Shown piece by piece: positions 8,549 to 9,349 of a stretch of 9,349 nt of DNA. Source of the DNA: Oligoflexales bacterium (GTDB taxonomy: Bacteria; Bdellovibrionota; Oligoflexia; Oligoflexales; Oligoflexaceae); contig JADFZC010000079.1 of the NCBI GenBank assembly GCA_015232735.1, forward strand, positions 1-9,349, written 5' to 3'. The translations under genes were made by a program, and so were the position numbers. Position 1 is the first letter of the stretch. Every line of letters starts with the position of its first letter. The notes under the pieces are model-generated. The model was not told the DNA's origin. It made no database searches and saw only the letters and a program-made list of their open reading frames with translations.

Positions 8549-8779
8549 ATGAAGCGTACCAATCTTATTGTGGACGAAAAACTTTTAAAACAGGCCAAAC
8601 GATTGTTGGAAACCGACACCTATTCCGCAACTGTAAATCTAGCTTTGCAGGAAGTTATTAAATCTCATAACATAAAACAAATTGCTGATTTATTTGGCAG
8701 CGGCATCTGGTCTGGTGAATTGAGTACAATGCGCGAAGATAAATCCCCCCCGAAAACCAAAAAGAGCAAGCGCAAATAG
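8549..8779 (+). CDS. vapB: VapB-type antitoxin (Arc/MetJ-like)
   Basis: A 76-residue antitoxin of a type II system. The N-terminus KRTNLIVDEKLLKQAKRLL followed by SATVNLALQEVIK is the ribbon-helix-helix pattern of the VapB/Arc-MetJ group (a beta strand, then two helices), which dimerises to bind operator DNA. The C-terminal half, with FGSGIW (49-54), should wrap the toxin. The protein ends in a strongly basic stretch, KTKKSKRK. GGGGGAG lies 3 bases before the ATG, a rather tight spacing. The PIN-domain toxin follows after 10 bases, the standard antitoxin-first order. Codon use and composition look AT-richer than in the kam genes, consistent with separate acquisition. The antitoxin call depends partly on its neighbour; the exact subfamily is not certain. 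Confidence 0.85.
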   Translation: MKRTNLIVDEKLLKQAKRLLETDTYSATVNLALQEVIKSHNIKQIADLFGSGIWSGELSTMREDKSPPKTKKSKRK

Positions 8780-8789
8780 TGAGAATGTC

Positions 8790-9179
8790 ATGGTCCTTGT
8801 GGATACCTCGGTTTGGATCGATCTTTTTAGCACATCCCCGTCATTAACTGTTCCTGTTGAGAAACTGCCTTTGTTGGTTACCTGCAATCCTGTTATTCAA
8901 GAGATTCTGCAAGGAATTCGAGACCAGAAAGCTTTTCAAAAAGTTAAAACGGGGATGTTGTCGTTACGGAATATTATGGAAACCATCCCACTCGATGTTT
9001 ATTTGCATGCTGCTGATATTTATCGTGCCGGACGTCTGAAAGGACTCACGATACGTTCTTCGGTCGATTGCCTGATAGCTGCGATTGCATTGCGTAATAA
9101 TCTGGTTTTGTGGCATAAGGATCGCAATTTTGATGCCATAGCAAAATATACGGAACTCAGAGTCATACAAGGTCTTTAA
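8790..9179 (+). CDS. vapC: VapC-type PIN-domain ribonuclease toxin
   Basis: A 129-residue PIN-domain protein, expected to be a metal-dependent RNase that cleaves tRNA or rRNA when released from its antitoxin. The acidic active-site set is present: Asp5 in VDTSVWID, Glu38 in IQEIL, Asp93 in SVDCLIAA, and Asp111 with Asp115 in HKDRNFD. Length and motif spacing are typical of complete VapC toxins, so it looks intact and active. The start ATG lies 10 bases after the antitoxin stop and has only a weak purine stretch (GTGAGAA) before it, suggesting translation coupled to the antitoxin and a lower yield of toxin. The RNA target cannot be predicted from sequence. Confidence 0.92.
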   Translation: MVLVDTSVWIDLFSTSPSLTVPVEKLPLLVTCNPVIQEILQGIRDQKAFQKVKTGMLSLRNIMETIPLDVYLHAADIYRAGRLKGLTIRSSVDCLIAAIALRNNLVLWHKDRNFDAIAKYTELRVIQGL

Positions 9180-9203
9180 TGGAAGCAGTGAATCTGATAT
9201 CTT

Positions 9204-9249
9204 GAAATTTTGCCCGACGGTCCACCGGCACGCAATTTGCCAAAATTTC
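9204..9249. repeat. Inverted repeat downstream of vapC
   Basis: GAAATTTTG (9204-9212) and CAAAATTTC (9241-9249) are exact reverse complements. Between them CGG/CCG (9218-9220 with 9225-9227) can form a small inner stem. It sits 24 bases after the vapC stop. It could end vapBC transcription, though no T-run follows, or belong to an element edge. Confidence 0.4.
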
Positions 9250-9300
9250 TTGACAAGGAACAGGATAAAGGTAGTGGATTGCATTTTCTTGAAGGCGTAA

Positions 9301-9322
9301 ACCCGGCCCTGAAGGACCGGGT
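9301..9322 (+). repeat. GC-rich hairpin near the window end
   Basis: ACCCGG (9301-9306) pairs with CCGGGT (9317-9322), extended by CCT/AGG (9308-9310 with 9313-9315) across one mismatch. The following bases (GTGTCGAATC...) have no T-run, so it is not a normal terminator. GC-rich hairpins of this kind occur at the right ends of IS200/IS605-type elements and in the RNAs of their TnpB proteins, but no such gene is in the window. Confidence 0.45.
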
Positions 9323-9349
9323 GTCGAATCAGGAGAGGCTTTAAACCTC

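Overview
The window looks like chromosome from an anaerobic bacterium that ferments or degrades lysine. Its core is a lysine-fermentation locus built on oxygen-sensitive chemistry: a radical-SAM lysine 2,3-aminomutase and a coenzyme B12/PLP-dependent 5,6-aminomutase. Base composition looks moderate to GC-rich in the lysine genes and clearly AT-richer in the kamA/kdd intergenic region and the toxin-antitoxin pair. The 119-bp foldback repeat at 7085-7203 resembles small repeats I associate with Desulfobacterota (deltaproteobacterial) genomes. That lineage guess is weak, because the kam proteins alone also fit Clostridia, Fusobacteria and other anaerobes.

Layout. Positions 1-646 hold a 22-bp palindrome, a small GNAT acetyltransferase on the plus strand (90-572) and a short convergent gap with a weak hairpin. 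From 6806 down to 647, five minus-strand genes form one compact block in which every neighbouring pair overlaps: kamA, kamB, kamC, kamD, kamE. A 518-bp AT-rich divergent intergenic region (6807-7324) separates kamA from kdd on the plus strand. It holds a strong kamA ribosome binding site, short repeats in the kamA leader, a MITE-like element with 17-bp terminal inverted repeats and a 5-bp target duplication, and a further hairpin. kdd (7325-8359) is followed by a type II toxin-antitoxin pair of VapBC type (8549-9179) with its own sigma-70-like promoter. The last 170 bases carry two inverted repeats and no gene.

How the genes work together. KamA converts L-lysine to L-beta-lysine. KamDE moves the terminal amino group to give L-erythro-3,5-diaminohexanoate. 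Kdd oxidises that to 5-amino-3-oxohexanoate. The next enzymes (Kce, Kal, CoA transferase) are not in the window. KamB (P-loop protein) and KamC (MutS-like ATPase) lie between the two aminomutases and are best explained as an ATP-dependent reactivation system for the B12 enzyme rather than as DNA repair proteins. That role rests on family names and context, not on anything the sequence proves.

The most interesting points are the KamB/KamC pair, the fully overlapping operon, and the mobile foldback element inserted in the divergent control region that separates kdd from the rest of the pathway.
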